The notes beneath the pieces were generated by a model that worked only from the letters and a program-made list of their open reading frames with translations, searched no databases and had not been told where the DNA came from. This document shows positions 32,063 through 41,253 of a stretch of DNA of 64,000 bases, in pieces. This DNA is from Flavobacteriales bacterium (lineage in GTDB: Bacteria > Bacteroidota > Bacteroidia > Flavobacteriales_D > Sanyastnellaceae): the NCBI GenBank assembly GCA_018402085.1, contig JAGYJM010000002.1:868001-932000 (forward strand), read 5' to 3'. Position numbers and translations under genes: made by a program. The first letter of the stretch is position 1; each line of letters starts with the position of its first letter.

Positions 32063-34768
32063 TCAGCGCATCAGGATGACATGTCCTTCAAACTCATGCG
32101 GTAGTCCGACGAGGTCATTCAACACTGCCCGATAGACATAGAGGCCATCCTGCGCATAGTGCTCACCGCCTTTCACGTTGCCCAACCACGGCTCACTCGG
32201 GTCGTTCGTGCTGAAAATCACTTCACCCCATCGGTTGTAGACTTCAAGCGTATAAGCTGAGGCACCGGTCACGATCGGTAGCCACACGTCATTGATGCCG
32301 TCATTATCAGGCGTAAACGCGTTGGGCGCGAAGAATGAATGGCCTTCGACCATCACCTCACCGAAGGCGACATCCGTGCAGCCGAAGCTGTTTGTTACCG
32401 TCTGCACGATCTCGTAAATACCGCCACCGTTGAAGGAGTACACCGGATTGCACTCAGCGGTGGAGTTGCCGTCACCAAAGTTGTAGAAGCAACTGACAGA
32501 AGATTCGCTGAGGTTGGTAATCGTGACCTCAGGTTCAAGCAGGGTCACGGTGTTGGGCTCCACATCAAAGGAGGCATTCGGCTCGGGGTATACCGTAACG
32601 ATGTCGAGCTGCGTCTCTTCAAGTATTTCAGCACAACCGCCGCTCGTCGTCATTGTCAGGGTCACATCGTAGGTGCCCGGGAGGCTGTACACATGGGTCG
32701 GATTGGAAGCAAAAGACTGCGTACCGTCACCGAAATCCCAGACATACTGGGCTGTGGTTGCCGTGGTAGATAGGTTATCGAAATTCACGATGAGGTCAGG
32801 ACAACCTTCGCGGCCGCCTTCAAAAGCAATGGTCGGGTTGGCGATGACCTCCACCGGCGCAGTGTAGCTGTCAATGCAACCGTTTGCACTGATCTCAAGC
32901 GTCACATCATAGACCCCGGGAGCGTCAAAGGTGACCCCGGATGGATTGGTCGTATTGCTCATACCTGCATCATCGCCGGTACCAAAAGTCCAGGTGTATT
33001 CAGCGGTGGATTCTTCTGTTCCTTCACCCACGAAGCTGAAACTGTGACCATCAAAACACTGTGGGTCAGGCGCTTCAAAATATGGATCGAGCAGCCAGTA
33101 GATGTCGACGGTAGAGTAGGCGGTGTCTGCACAAGCGCCGGGGGCTGAAGCCACCAGCATGATTTCATAGCTGCCCGTGTCAGGATAGGTGAACTGAGGG
33201 GAGATTTCAGAAGATACATCTTCGTTGCCCGGCAGACCAAAGTGCCACTGAAACTCGTTTGCATTCACGCTTTCCTGCTCAAATTGAAAGGTAAGCCCGG
33301 TGCAGAAGGCTTCCTGAGGCGTGATGGCAGCTTCTACCGGCGGGGGTACTTCGTAGCTTTCCTGCACCACCACATCGCAGCCATTGTCGGATACCGTCAG
33401 GCTGATGTTGATTTCTTCGGTGTCACCAAAAGTAACGCCACTCGGGTTTTGCTGTATCGAAACGGCCGGACTTGCGCCATCTCCGAAACTCCAGAGGAAG
33501 GTAGCATCCTCGTCAAATTGACCTTGTGCTTCGAAGCCGTAGACGCCGTTTCCGTTTTCGCAGAAGAAGTCTGATTGAAAGATGAACGGACTGATCAGCG
33601 GGTAGGCAGCGTATTCGGTTTCGGTGGTATCGGCACACGACCAGCCGGGGTTGGCAATCAGCGTAACAGTATATGTTCCCGTATCGCTATATGTATACTC
33701 CGGGTCAGGATCGGTAGAGGTGTCAGAATCATCGTCAAACTCGCCGAAATCCCAGAAGAAATCAGTCGCATTGATCGATTCCTGGGTGAACTGAAAGGTA
33801 AGTCCGTCACAAAATTGCTCCTGCTCCGGAATAGAGGCAATGATGGTGGGGTCGCACATCGTTACGTTAAATTGAAAGTCGCGATTGGTGGTGCTGAGCA
33901 GCACGCCATCTCGGTATTCCTCTACACAAATGCCTATGACGAATTGTCCGGGTTGGGTAGGTGTGCCTGTGATCTCACCGGTGACCGGGTCAATTTCAAA
34001 GGCCGGGTCACTCGTAATGGGATAGGTTGCCGAAAAATCATTACCCCAGAGAACCGGCAGATAAGGAGGGGGAGTGGGGGGCGCAGGCATCGGGGCTTCG
34101 GGAGTGCCGCCAAGCATGGGCGAGCAAAAACTGTAAGCAATCGAGTCGCCATCGATGTCAGTTGCGCCGTGGTCAAAAAAGAACTCAGCATTGGCACACA
34201 AAGCAACCGGAGGGAAATTGTCAAACTGCGGATTGCTGTTGGTTTCAACGAGGTTCGTACCCGGTATCTGCGTGGTGAATGTGGCACCGGTGTCGTCAGG
34301 AGCGACGAGGTTGATGATGGTCGGATTCCGGCAGCAACGCTGGTAAGTGAGCGTATAACCGGTCGGGTGGGGTGGCAGGGTAACCGTTGTCTGATAAGTG
34401 GCCTGCTCTACACACACTTCAGGCGGCAGCACAAAACAGGGGTTCTCGAGCTGCACGGGCAACTCATTGATGACGGCGTTGAACAGATCAATCTGGATGT
34501 TGTCAAACAGCGCACCGTCCCTGAAAATCCCGATGTTCGCGAGGTCGTCGAAATACGTTTCATTGGTGTTCGCCGGTCCGCAGTCGCGGTAGACGATAAG
34601 GGTAATGTCGTAGACGCCGTCGCCCTGGTCTTCGTAGTAAATTTCACCTCCTACGATGTGGGTGGCTTCCGCCAGAAATGGCGGGATGATGCATATTGCC
34701 GTGAGTACCAGAGAGTGCACCTGATTTTTGAGAAATGAAACATACGAGCGTAGCTTTCCGAACATCAT
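32063..34768 (-). CDS. PKD-repeat secreted protein with T9SS type B (gliding-type) C-terminal domain
   Basis: 901 residues from ATG 34768; the longest frame begins at TTG 34783. Signal peptide about 1-35 (SLVLTAICIIPPFLAEA). After a cadherin-like N-terminal region (HIVGGEIYYEDQGDGVYDI, RDCGPANTNETYF) come four to five PKD domains with the WxFGDG pattern (FLWSFGDGASP, YTWTFGTGDDAG, YVWDFGDGTQSF, CFYNFGDGNSTAE). The last 90 residues (FFAPNAFTPDNDGINDVWLP, YNRWGEVIFST, GLYVYRAVL, EGHVILMR) are the gliding-motility/T9SS type B tail. Likely a cell-surface or secreted adhesin. Rich in Cys pairs, unlike a cytoplasmic protein. Confidence 0.9.
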   Translation of the reverse strand: MMFGKLRSYVSFLKNQVHSLVLTAICIIPPFLAEATHIVGGEIYYEDQGDGVYDITLIVYRDCGPANTNETYFDDLANIGIFRDGALFDNIQIDLFNAVINELPVQLENPCFVLPPEVCVEQATYQTTVTLPPHPTGYTLTYQRCCRNPTIINLVAPDDTGATFTTQIPGTNLVETNSNPQFDNFPPVALCANAEFFFDHGATDIDGDSIAYSFCSPMLGGTPEAPMPAPPTPPPYLPVLWGNDFSATYPITSDPAFEIDPVTGEITGTPTQPGQFVIGICVEEYRDGVLLSTTNRDFQFNVTMCDPTIIASIPEQEQFCDGLTFQFTQESINATDFFWDFGEFDDDSDTSTDPDPEYTYSDTGTYTVTLIANPGWSCADTTETEYAAYPLISPFIFQSDFFCENGNGVYGFEAQGQFDEDATFLWSFGDGASPAVSIQQNPSGVTFGDTEEINISLTVSDNGCDVVVQESYEVPPPVEAAITPQEAFCTGLTFQFEQESVNANEFQWHFGLPGNEDVSSEISPQFTYPDTGSYEIMLVASAPGACADTAYSTVDIYWLLDPYFEAPDPQCFDGHSFSFVGEGTEESTAEYTWTFGTGDDAGMSNTTNPSGVTFDAPGVYDVTLEISANGCIDSYTAPVEVIANPTIAFEGGREGCPDLIVNFDNLSTTATTAQYVWDFGDGTQSFASNPTHVYSLPGTYDVTLTMTTSGGCAEILEETQLDIVTVYPEPNASFDVEPNTVTLLEPEVTITNLSESSVSCFYNFGDGNSTAECNPVYSFNGGGIYEIVQTVTNSFGCTDVAFGEVMVEGHSFFAPNAFTPDNDGINDVWLPIVTGASAYTLEVYNRWGEVIFSTNDPSEPWLGNVKGGEHYAQDGLYVYRAVLNDLVGLPHEFEGHVILMR

Positions 34769-34903
34769 TCTCAAGGTAGACAAAATCGACGGGCGAATGG
34801 TTCGCTGGCTTTGAATAAATTGAGCAATAATTGAAAGTTGAAGGCGGAAGCTGACGTGCTGATAACCAGTATTCTGAATCTTACCGCTCTAAAGCCCTGA
34901 ATT

Positions 34904-35590
34904 ATGAAGAAACTCGTTGTACTCTCCGGCGCAGGCATGAGCGCTGAAAGTGGAATCCCAACCTTTCGTGGTGCTGACGGACTATGGGAAGGACACAGCA
35001 TTGAGGAGGTGGCTACACCTCAGGCGTGGGATGCGGATTACAAAAGGGTACTCGACTTTTACAATTTCCGTCGTAAAGCAGTGATGGAAGCCGAACCCAA
35101 TGAAGGGCACCGCCTTCTTGCAGTGCTTGAGAATGATTTTGACGTCGAGATCATCACGCAAAACATTGACGACCTCCACGAGCGGGCAGGGTCAACCAAG
35201 GTATTGCACCTGCATGGAGAAATCAGAAAGGTCAGAAGCACCGTAGACGAAGACTATATCGCTGAAACGGAAAGCTGGGAGGTCAAACCCGGAGATTGCT
35301 GCCCGAAAGGCGGTCAGCTTCGTCCGCACGTGGTGTGGTTCGGTGAACCTGTACCCATGATGGAGCCCGCAATGGAACTCGCTCAACAAGCTGATATGCT
35401 GCTGGTGGTGGGCACTTCGCTGATGGTGTATCCGGCAGCCGGACTGGTGCACTTTGTGCGCGAGGGTACGCCGATTTACCTGATTGACCCGGAACTCGAT
35501 TCAGTACTCGGGCTACCGGGCGTAAAAGCATTCCGCGCGGGAGCAGGAGAGGGCATGCGCCTGTTCAGACAGGAACTCGGACTGAACTGA
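34904..35590 (+). CDS. Sirtuin-type NAD-dependent protein deacylase
   Basis: 228 residues, SIR2 fold. NAD site in VLSGAGMSAESGIPTFRG and TQNIDDLHERAG; catalytic His in VLHLHGEI; VVWFGEPVP and VVGTSLMVYPAAGL follow. Tyr and Arg spaced as YxxR in DFYNFRRK suggest a class III (SIRT5/CobB-like) enzyme able to remove succinyl or malonyl groups. The zinc module is atypical: the first CxxC is missing (VRST) and only a CC pair (GDCCPKG) stands at the second. Such zinc-poor sirtuins seem common in this phylum. It is convergent with the DUF4294 gene, four bases apart. Confidence 0.88.
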   Translation: MKKLVVLSGAGMSAESGIPTFRGADGLWEGHSIEEVATPQAWDADYKRVLDFYNFRRKAVMEAEPNEGHRLLAVLENDFDVEIITQNIDDLHERAGSTKVLHLHGEIRKVRSTVDEDYIAETESWEVKPGDCCPKGGQLRPHVVWFGEPVPMMEPAMELAQQADMLLVVGTSLMVYPAAGLVHFVREGTPIYLIDPELDSVLGLPGVKAFRAGAGEGMRLFRQELGLN

Positions 35591-35594
35591 GCCA

Positions 35595-36227
35595 TCATCC
35601 GGAAGAGGCTTGCAGCTCTTTCGCTTTGTCGAGCTTGACGTCAATCCAGCCCTGTTCGATGCGCAGCACGATCTCTTCAATCGGCCAGTCTTCGCCGTAA
35701 GGATCGTACTGATCTTTCAGGTTATGTCCGAAAAGACGGGCAACAGATTGCCACATAAATGCCGAGAAGTTTCCTTTCAGGTCTTGAAGCAGTCCGTAAG
35801 AAGTATCGCCGGTCTCCCGGTCAATCAATTTGATGAGTAGGATGCCTTCGGAGATCGTCATCTTGCGCAACTCCCCTTCGAATTTGCTCTTGAGCTCGGC
35901 TTCTGCCTCCTTCAGGTACTTTTTGCGAGCTCTTTCTGAAGACATAGAGGTGAGTTCTGCTTCATAGTGGCGCATCAGTTCGCCGGCAGCAAAGGCATAA
36001 GGGTATACCTTGACCACTTTTCGTTGCAGACGTTCGTACTTGCGGCGCTCGCGTTTGTTCTTGAAAGTTTTTTCTTCGAGCACCACCACTTCACCAATGT
36101 CAATCACAGCAAGGGTATCCCCATTGATTACTTCAGTGCGGCACACATGGCCGAATTCAGTAGCAATCTGCGCCTGCAATAAAATGGGTAGCGAAAACAG
36201 AAGAATGAATCCGAAACGTTTCATCAT
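35595..36227 (-). CDS. DUF4294 secreted protein
   Basis: 210 residues with a signal peptide (MMKRFGFILLFSLPILLQAQ). The core matches DUF4294, a Bacteroidota family without known function: GDTLAVIDIGEVVVLEEKTF, KYERLQRKVVKVYPYAFAA, ISEGILLIKLIDRETGDTSY and GNFSAFMWQSVARLFGHNLK. Charged helices between 60 and 130 may form a coiled coil. Start at 36227 or 36224 (MM). A near -7 element (TATCTTTC) lies about 10 bases upstream. Likely periplasmic. Confidence 0.82.
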   Translation of the reverse strand: MMKRFGFILLFSLPILLQAQIATEFGHVCRTEVINGDTLAVIDIGEVVVLEEKTFKNKRERRKYERLQRKVVKVYPYAFAAGELMRHYEAELTSMSSERARKKYLKEAEAELKSKFEGELRKMTISEGILLIKLIDRETGDTSYGLLQDLKGNFSAFMWQSVARLFGHNLKDQYDPYGEDWPIEEIVLRIEQGWIDVKLDKAKELQASSG

Positions 36228-36286
36228 ATCTATAACGAAAGATACGAAGGAATCGTTTGCAGGTTTAGAAACTAAGTTAAAATCAA

Positions 36287-37765
36287 TTAACGCCCCTTCC
36301 TCGATAACCAGCCGGCCATGTGCTGGCCGTTCTTGAGAAGTTCTTCCTGTTGGATATTCTCACTGAAAAGTGCAGCCGCCATAGCAGCGATTTCAGCATC
36401 TTCAGGATTAAAACGGTCGAGCTTCTCCGGGGTGAAGTGTTGTTTCACAAAGAGGGTGTCGAATTCTCCACTTCTGAAAGCCTCGTGATTCACGGCAAAT
36501 CGTCCGAACTCAAGCGTGGTGGCAATACCGGCAATGCGGTAGTCGTCAATCGCGGCAATGAGTTTGTTGATGGCAGTTTCCCGGTTTTCAGCATGCACAA
36601 CCAGTTTGGCAATCATCGGGTCGTAGTGAATCGGAATGGCCATGCCTTCTTCATATCCGTCATCCACGCGTATGCCATCACCCACCGGAACGCGATAGGC
36701 CTCCAGTTTACCGATATCCGGCAAAAAGTCATTCAGCGGATCCTCTGCATACACCCGAAGCTCAAGCGCATGTCCGTTGATGCTGAGGTCATCTTGTGCG
36801 AACGAGAGTTTTTCGCCTTGTGCAATGCGGATCTGCTCCGCCACGAGGTCTTTGCCGGTGATCATTTCCGTAACCGGGTGCTCCACCTGCAAGCGGGTGT
36901 TCATTTCGAGGAAGTAGTAGTTGAGCTTGTCATCCATCAGGAACTCAACCGTGCCCGCTCCGCGATAATTGCAGGCGCGCGCCACGTCGCAGGCACTCTT
37001 GCCCATCGCCTCACGGATTTCAGGAGTGAGGATGCTGCTCGGCGCTTCTTCAATCACTTTTTGATGTCGGCGCTGAATGCTGCACTCGCGCTCAAAAAGG
37101 TGCACCACGTTACCGTGGTTGTCAGCCAGCACCTGAATTTCGATATGTCGCGGAGAGTTCACAAAGCGTTCGATGAACACAGCCCCGTCTCCAAAGGCAT
37201 TTTCAGCCTCGCTGATGGCACGCTCCATCTGTTCTGCGAGGTCTTCAGCGCGCTCTACGATCCGCATGCCTTTTCCACCACCGCCGGCACTTGCTTTGAT
37301 GAGGATCGGGAAACCAATTTCAACGGCAATGCGCTTGGCTTCCTCCACATCGCGCACTGCTTCATCCGTGCCCGGCACCATCGGAATACCGTACTCTTTG
37401 ACTGCGGCTTTGGCAGCGAGTTTGCTCCCCATGACTTCCATGGCCTCTGGTGACGGACCGATGAGGGTGATGTTCGCATCCGCCAGTTTTCTGGCGAAAA
37501 CCGCATTTTCGGAAAGAAAACCATAACCGGGATGCACCGCATCAGCACCGGTATCAAGGCACGCCTGAATGATTTTATTCATGTCGAGGTATGACTGCGA
37601 AGAGGGGGCAGGGCCGAGGTAAACGGCTTCATCTGCATAACGCACGAAGGGCGCACGGGTATCGGCAGCTGAATAAACGGCAACAGTAGGAATGCCCATC
37701 TGACGCGCGGTGCGCATCACCCGGAGCGCAATTTCACCACGATTGGCGATTAGAATCTTCTTCAT
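36287..37765 (-). CDS. accC: Biotin carboxylase subunit of an acyl-CoA carboxylase
   Basis: 492 residues. N-terminal domain KKILIANRGEIALRVMRTAR, ATP-grasp with LIKASAGGGGKGMRIV and FIERFVNSPRHIEIQVLAD, the bicarbonate/biotin site in EMNTRLQVEHPVTE, and biotin carboxylase C-terminal domain with HALELRVYAEDP. It carboxylates biotin on a carrier protein using ATP. It is 40-50 residues longer than E. coli AccC and has no accB beside it, so it may serve a propionyl-CoA or other carboxylase instead; the length supports that a little. The symbol follows the family. The hairpin unit at 37477-37496 encodes ARKLADA. Confidence 0.9.
   Translation of the reverse strand: MKKILIANRGEIALRVMRTARQMGIPTVAVYSAADTRAPFVRYADEAVYLGPAPSSQSYLDMNKIIQACLDTGADAVHPGYGFLSENAVFARKLADANITLIGPSPEAMEVMGSKLAAKAAVKEYGIPMVPGTDEAVRDVEEAKRIAVEIGFPILIKASAGGGGKGMRIVERAEDLAEQMERAISEAENAFGDGAVFIERFVNSPRHIEIQVLADNHGNVVHLFERECSIQRRHQKVIEEAPSSILTPEIREAMGKSACDVARACNYRGAGTVEFLMDDKLNYYFLEMNTRLQVEHPVTEMITGKDLVAEQIRIAQGEKLSFAQDDLSINGHALELRVYAEDPLNDFLPDIGKLEAYRVPVGDGIRVDDGYEEGMAIPIHYDPMIAKLVVHAENRETAINKLIAAIDDYRIAGIATTLEFGRFAVNHEAFRSGEFDTLFVKQHFTPEKLDRFNPEDAEIAAMAAALFSENIQQEELLKNGQHMAGWLSRKGR
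37477..37496 (-). repeat. GATG-tailed hairpin unit, copy 15
   Basis: Arms CGCCAG/CTGGCG, loop AAAA, tail GATG. Co-oriented in accC, encoding ARKLADA. Confidence 0.7.
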
Positions 37766-37800
37766 GGGCGCAAATTAAGCAAACCGAAGCTGAACGGCGA

Positions 37801-38604
37801 TCACTTCACACCGTAATGCCCTGCAATGATGCGCTCAAATAAGCGGCCCGGAAGTAATTTGTAGAGTCCAACGCTCAAACGATGCATAGGTGTCGCAGCT
37901 CTGTAGCGCAGTTTCGGACGAGACGAACGCAGAATCCGCTCCACGGTGCGTGCCACAATGATAGGATCTTGAGCTGAGCTGACCTCTCGATTGATTTGGT
38001 TTACCACTTTGCTGAACTTAGGATACACATCGTCATTGACATTCTCGCTGGTGAGGCGGTTCTCGTTGATGCTCGTTTTGAAATCGCCAGGTTCAATAAT
38101 GCTGACCTTGATCCCCTGCGGTGCCATCTCCATGCTGAGCACTTCTGAAATACCCTCCACAGCAAACTTGCTTGAGCAGTAGATTCCGCGATAAGGCAGA
38201 CCAAAGATACCTCCGATACTGGTGATGTTGATGACGTTACCCTGAGACTTGCGCAACAGAGGTGCTGCATGGCGGCAGGTATTCAGCACACCAAAAACGT
38301 TCGTATCATAGATCATTTTCGCCTCAGCATCGCTGGTGTTTTCAAGCGGCCCCGTCATGCCGAGTCCGGCATTGTTGATCAATACGTCAAGTTTGCCGTG
38401 CTTTTCAGCGATGAATGCCATGCCGCTTTTGACCATCGCTTCGTCGGTCACATCCATGCGAAGAATCCGAAAGCCATCATCCGTCATCTCCACGTCTGCC
38501 GTTCTGCTCGTGCCGTAAACTGTATATCCGAGATTTGCCAGGTGGGCCGCCACCGCTCGTCCGATTCCTGCTGAGCCACCTGTGACCAGAACGACTTTCG
38601 CCAT
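37801..38604 (-). CDS. SDR-family NAD(P)-dependent oxidoreductase
   Basis: 267 residues from ATG 38604, which puts the nucleotide-binding VLVTGGSAGIGRAVAAHLA at the very start; a promoter element follows the frame upstream. Classical short-chain dehydrogenase: NNAGLGMTGPLE, catalytic Ser in NITSIGGIFG, Tyr and Lys in YCSSKFAVEGISE. The C-terminus (RYRAATPMHRLSVGLYKLLP) resembles SDRs that handle lipid or fatty substrates, which is weak evidence. A TATATTTG -7 element lies 15 bases upstream. Confidence 0.87.
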   Translation of the reverse strand: MAKVVLVTGGSAGIGRAVAAHLANLGYTVYGTSRTADVEMTDDGFRILRMDVTDEAMVKSGMAFIAEKHGKLDVLINNAGLGMTGPLENTSDAEAKMIYDTNVFGVLNTCRHAAPLLRKSQGNVINITSIGGIFGLPYRGIYCSSKFAVEGISEVLSMEMAPQGIKVSIIEPGDFKTSINENRLTSENVNDDVYPKFSKVVNQINREVSSAQDPIIVARTVERILRSSRPKLRYRAATPMHRLSVGLYKLLPGRLFERIIAGHYGVK

Positions 38605-38619
38605 AGTTCGTATTTGCGA

Positions 38620-38627
38620 CAAATATA
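38620..38627 (-). promoter_or_regulatory. -7 promoter element of the SDR gene (TATATTTG)
   Basis: Perfect TAnnTTTG on the minus strand, 15 bases before ATG 38604, which supports that start over the longer frame. Confidence 0.55.
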
Positions 38628-38816
38628 AGCATGTGCGCATTCCTCAGCGGCTGTGCGATTGTTTCGGCCAATTCAGTTTGCAAATTTAAAGAGAACTGAA
38701 GAATCATCGTCTGCTGCAAAGCCCGTTGCAGGGCAGCTTGAACTGTTGCTGAGTTGCTCTTCATCGGTTAATAAATCAATAACCTGGCAAATTGCGCTAA
38801 GGTCTTATGCCCCCCT

Positions 38817-38824
38817 TACATTTG
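38817..38824 (+). promoter_or_regulatory. -7 promoter element of the DUF5690 gene (TACATTTG)
   Basis: Perfect TAnnTTTG, 17 bases before ATG 38842. A TTG lies 22 bases upstream of it (38792-38794) and could be the -33 region. Confidence 0.6.
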
Positions 38825-38841
38825 TCAGAACGACCTGAATT

Positions 38842-40131
38842 ATGCCAGCTGCAAAACGTCAAATGAGTTCTTTCAAGCTCGCCGCACTCGCCGTCGCCGG
38901 AGCTTTCATCACCTATTTCAGCATGTATGCTTTTCGCAAGCCTTTCACGGCGGCCGAATACAACGCACTTACGCTTTGGGGGCTCGACTATAAAATTGTG
39001 CTGGTCATTGCGCAGGTAGCGGGCTACACGGCATCGAAGTTTTTAGGTATCAAGGTCGTTTCAGAGATGAAACCTGCTGCGCGCATTCGCAGTATCCTCG
39101 GCTTGATCGGCGTAGCGTGGCTGGCGTTGTTGGGCTTTGGGATCATACCCCACCCGTACAACTGGGTGTGTCTCATTTTGAACGGATTGCCTCTCGGAAT
39201 GATCTGGGGTGTGGTCTTCGCTTTTCTCGAGGGTCGAAGGCAGACGGAGTTGCTGGCAGCCGGACTTGCCTCCAGCTTTATTGTGGCATCAGGTGTTGTC
39301 AAGTCTGTTGGTCAGGGTTTCATTTTGAACGGTATTCCTGAATTCTGGATGCCCTTTGTAACTGGTGCGGTGTTCATTCCCACGCTCTTGCTCGGGGTGT
39401 GGCTTTTGTCGTTGATTCCTCCGCCGGATGCTGAAGATGAGGCCAGCCGTACCGAGCGACTTCCGATGTCAGCAGCAGAGCGAAAGCGATTTTTTCTGGC
39501 TTTTGCCCCGGGCATCGTCATCGTTGTGCTGGTGTATATGGCCCTTAATGCTTACCGTGATTTCAGAGATAACTTCGCGGTGGAAATCTGGCGAGGGTTG
39601 GGTTTTGCAGATCAACCGGAGGTACTCACTTACGCAGAACTGCCGATTGCCGTCGCGGTGCTGGTGATCTCCGCACTCATGATCCTCATTCGTAATAACC
39701 GAATGGCTTTTTATGTCAATTTCGTGATGATCGCCTTAGGAGGGTTGGCGGTGCTCGTCACCACTGTGCTGTTCATGAGCAGCCGGCTAGATCCCGCCGT
39801 CTGGATGATCACTGTTGGTTTCGGCATGTACCTCGCCTACATGTTTTACCACACGATGTTTTTTGAACGGTGGATTGCTCTTTTCCGCTACCGAAGCAAC
39901 ATCGGATTTCTGATGTATCTCTGTGATTCGTTTGGGTACCTGGCCAGCGTAGGGGTCATGCTGTACAAAGACTTTTTCGCCGGTGAATTGAGCTGGTTGC
40001 GCTTTTTCACCCAAATCAGCCTTACTATGGGGGTAATGACGCTGGCCTTAAGCCTTATTGGTGTGCTGTATTTTCTTCGTCGCGAAAAAAGATGGCAATC
40101 AGCTGCACAGCCTGAGCAATCTATGTTTTAA
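38842..40131 (+). CDS. DUF5690 MFS-like membrane protein
   Basis: 429 residues with about 12 hydrophobic segments. It matches DUF5690, a Bacteroidota family of transporter-like proteins: FSMYAFRKPFTAAEYN near the N-terminus, GYTASKFLGIKVVSEM, LEGRRQTELLAAGLASSFI and a long loop around 195-220. Substrate unknown. The stop overlaps the convergent dehydrogenase stop: both TAA codons share the palindrome TTAA. Confidence 0.8.
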   Translation: MPAAKRQMSSFKLAALAVAGAFITYFSMYAFRKPFTAAEYNALTLWGLDYKIVLVIAQVAGYTASKFLGIKVVSEMKPAARIRSILGLIGVAWLALLGFGIIPHPYNWVCLILNGLPLGMIWGVVFAFLEGRRQTELLAAGLASSFIVASGVVKSVGQGFILNGIPEFWMPFVTGAVFIPTLLLGVWLLSLIPPPDAEDEASRTERLPMSAAERKRFFLAFAPGIVIVVLVYMALNAYRDFRDNFAVEIWRGLGFADQPEVLTYAELPIAVAVLVISALMILIRNNRMAFYVNFVMIALGGLAVLVTTVLFMSSRLDPAVWMITVGFGMYLAYMFYHTMFFERWIALFRYRSNIGFLMYLCDSFGYLASVGVMLYKDFFAGELSWLRFFTQISLTMGVMTLALSLIGVLYFLRREKRWQSAAQPEQSMF

Positions 40132-41177
40132 GCAGGGCAGATACCCACGCGGTGTGCGCGATGATGTGATGCGTCTGCGAATGCTTCTGTGACCTGTTCA
40201 AGCGAGTAGGTAGCTCCGCAAAGGTCGGCTAGAGGATAGCGCTTGTGGAGGGCATGAATCCATTCTACAGCTTTACAGAAATCAGCGGTGGTGTAGTTGT
40301 GCAAGCCCCGAATGCAGAGAAGTCTGCGTACAATCTGCTCACCATTCAATTGCACATTGGCTTGCGGATACACCGCACCAACCCACACAATACGGGCGCC
40401 TGTGCAGGCCAATTTCACGCTGTCTTCCATGGCCTGCGTCTTTCCTGAAGTCTCAATGATCACGTCCCACGCACCTGTCTCTAATTCAAGGGCATTCTTA
40501 CAGCAAAGGTCTGCTCCAAAATCCGCCGCTTTTGCGGCGCGCTCTTCAACCGGATCAACCACTGCTACTGCAAGTGCCCCGGATGCTTTCGCGATCATCG
40601 CTGCGTGCAAGCCCAGCATACCCCCTCCGATCACTGCCACTTTTTTATCGGCTACAGAGCCCGCCAGCCTGAAAGCGCCACAGATAGTTGCCAGACTGCA
40701 GTTCACCGGCGCCAGCGCTTTCGCCTGAATGTCATGCGAAACCTTGGCGATGCGCGAACCTGACTTCAGTACCATGTGTGTGGCCAGTGCACCTGTCAAC
40801 GGTGCCTCTTCAGTGAAAGGCAAGTGTCCGTACTTGATCGTGCCGGGGTATTTTTGCTCGGTAGCGGCAGCAATGCTTTGCGAGTCTGCGTCATTTGCAA
40901 AAACCGCCCAGGTCACACGATCTCCGTTCTTTAGTTCATTGCCAAACACGTCAGTTACTAGACGGTCTCCCTCGATCTGCTCAATAAATCCGCATGCCTC
41001 GTGCCCGAGTACTGTTGGCAAAGGCTCTTCACGCCGGCCTGCCGCCGTGTGGAGATCACTGCTGCAGAGTGTTGCATACTCAATACGTATGCAGATTTCT
41101 CCGCGCAAAAGCGCGGGATGCGAAATTGGAGCGATCGAAAAAGTCAGGTCAGGATGCAAGATGGCAGCACGAGGCAT
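40128..41177 (-). CDS. Zinc-type alcohol dehydrogenase family protein (phosphonate-associated type)
   Basis: 349 residues, MDR superfamily. Catalytic domain with TLCSSDLHTAAGRREEPLPTV and LGHEACGFIE (Cys, His and Glu ligands), Rossmann part with VAVIGGGMLGLHAAMIAKASGA. The pattern CSSDLHT..GRR..P.PTVLGHE with EQKYPGTIKYGH and VNCSLAT resembles dehydrogenases linked to phosphonate breakdown. The four structural-zinc cysteines are absent. No phosphonate gene is nearby, so the substrate stays open. Two hairpin units lie in it, one in each orientation. Confidence 0.78.
   Translation of the reverse strand: MPRAAILHPDLTFSIAPISHPALLRGEICIRIEYATLCSSDLHTAAGRREEPLPTVLGHEACGFIEQIEGDRLVTDVFGNELKNGDRVTWAVFANDADSQSIAAATEQKYPGTIKYGHLPFTEEAPLTGALATHMVLKSGSRIAKVSHDIQAKALAPVNCSLATICGAFRLAGSVADKKVAVIGGGMLGLHAAMIAKASGALAVAVVDPVEERAAKAADFGADLCCKNALELETGAWDVIIETSGKTQAMEDSVKLACTGARIVWVGAVYPQANVQLNGEQIVRRLLCIRGLHNYTTADFCKAVEWIHALHKRYPLADLCGATYSLEQVTEAFADASHHRAHRVGICPA
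40520..40539 (-). repeat. GATG-tailed hairpin unit, copy 16
   Basis: Arms CGCCGC/GCGGCG, loop AAAA, tail GATT (one base off). Co-oriented, encoding RAAKAADF. Confidence 0.8.
41101..41120 (+). repeat. GATG-tailed hairpin unit, copy 17
   Basis: Arms CCGCGC/GCGCGG, loop AAAA, tail GATG. Antisense in the dehydrogenase gene; the coding strand reads SHPALLRG as in bshC. Confidence 0.8.
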
Positions 41178-41253
41178 AATGTTGAACGTTTGAACTGAAC
41201 AACCTCAGGTGTGTTAATGCGGTAAACCGCTCTGAGGTTCGTAATTTTACAGT

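Noticed and set aside
33575-34738. Long open frame of 387 codons antisense to the PKD gene
   Set aside because: It mirrors the codon pattern of the real gene, has no recognisable domain and lies opposite clear PKD domains. The same holds for 36320-37453 opposite accC.
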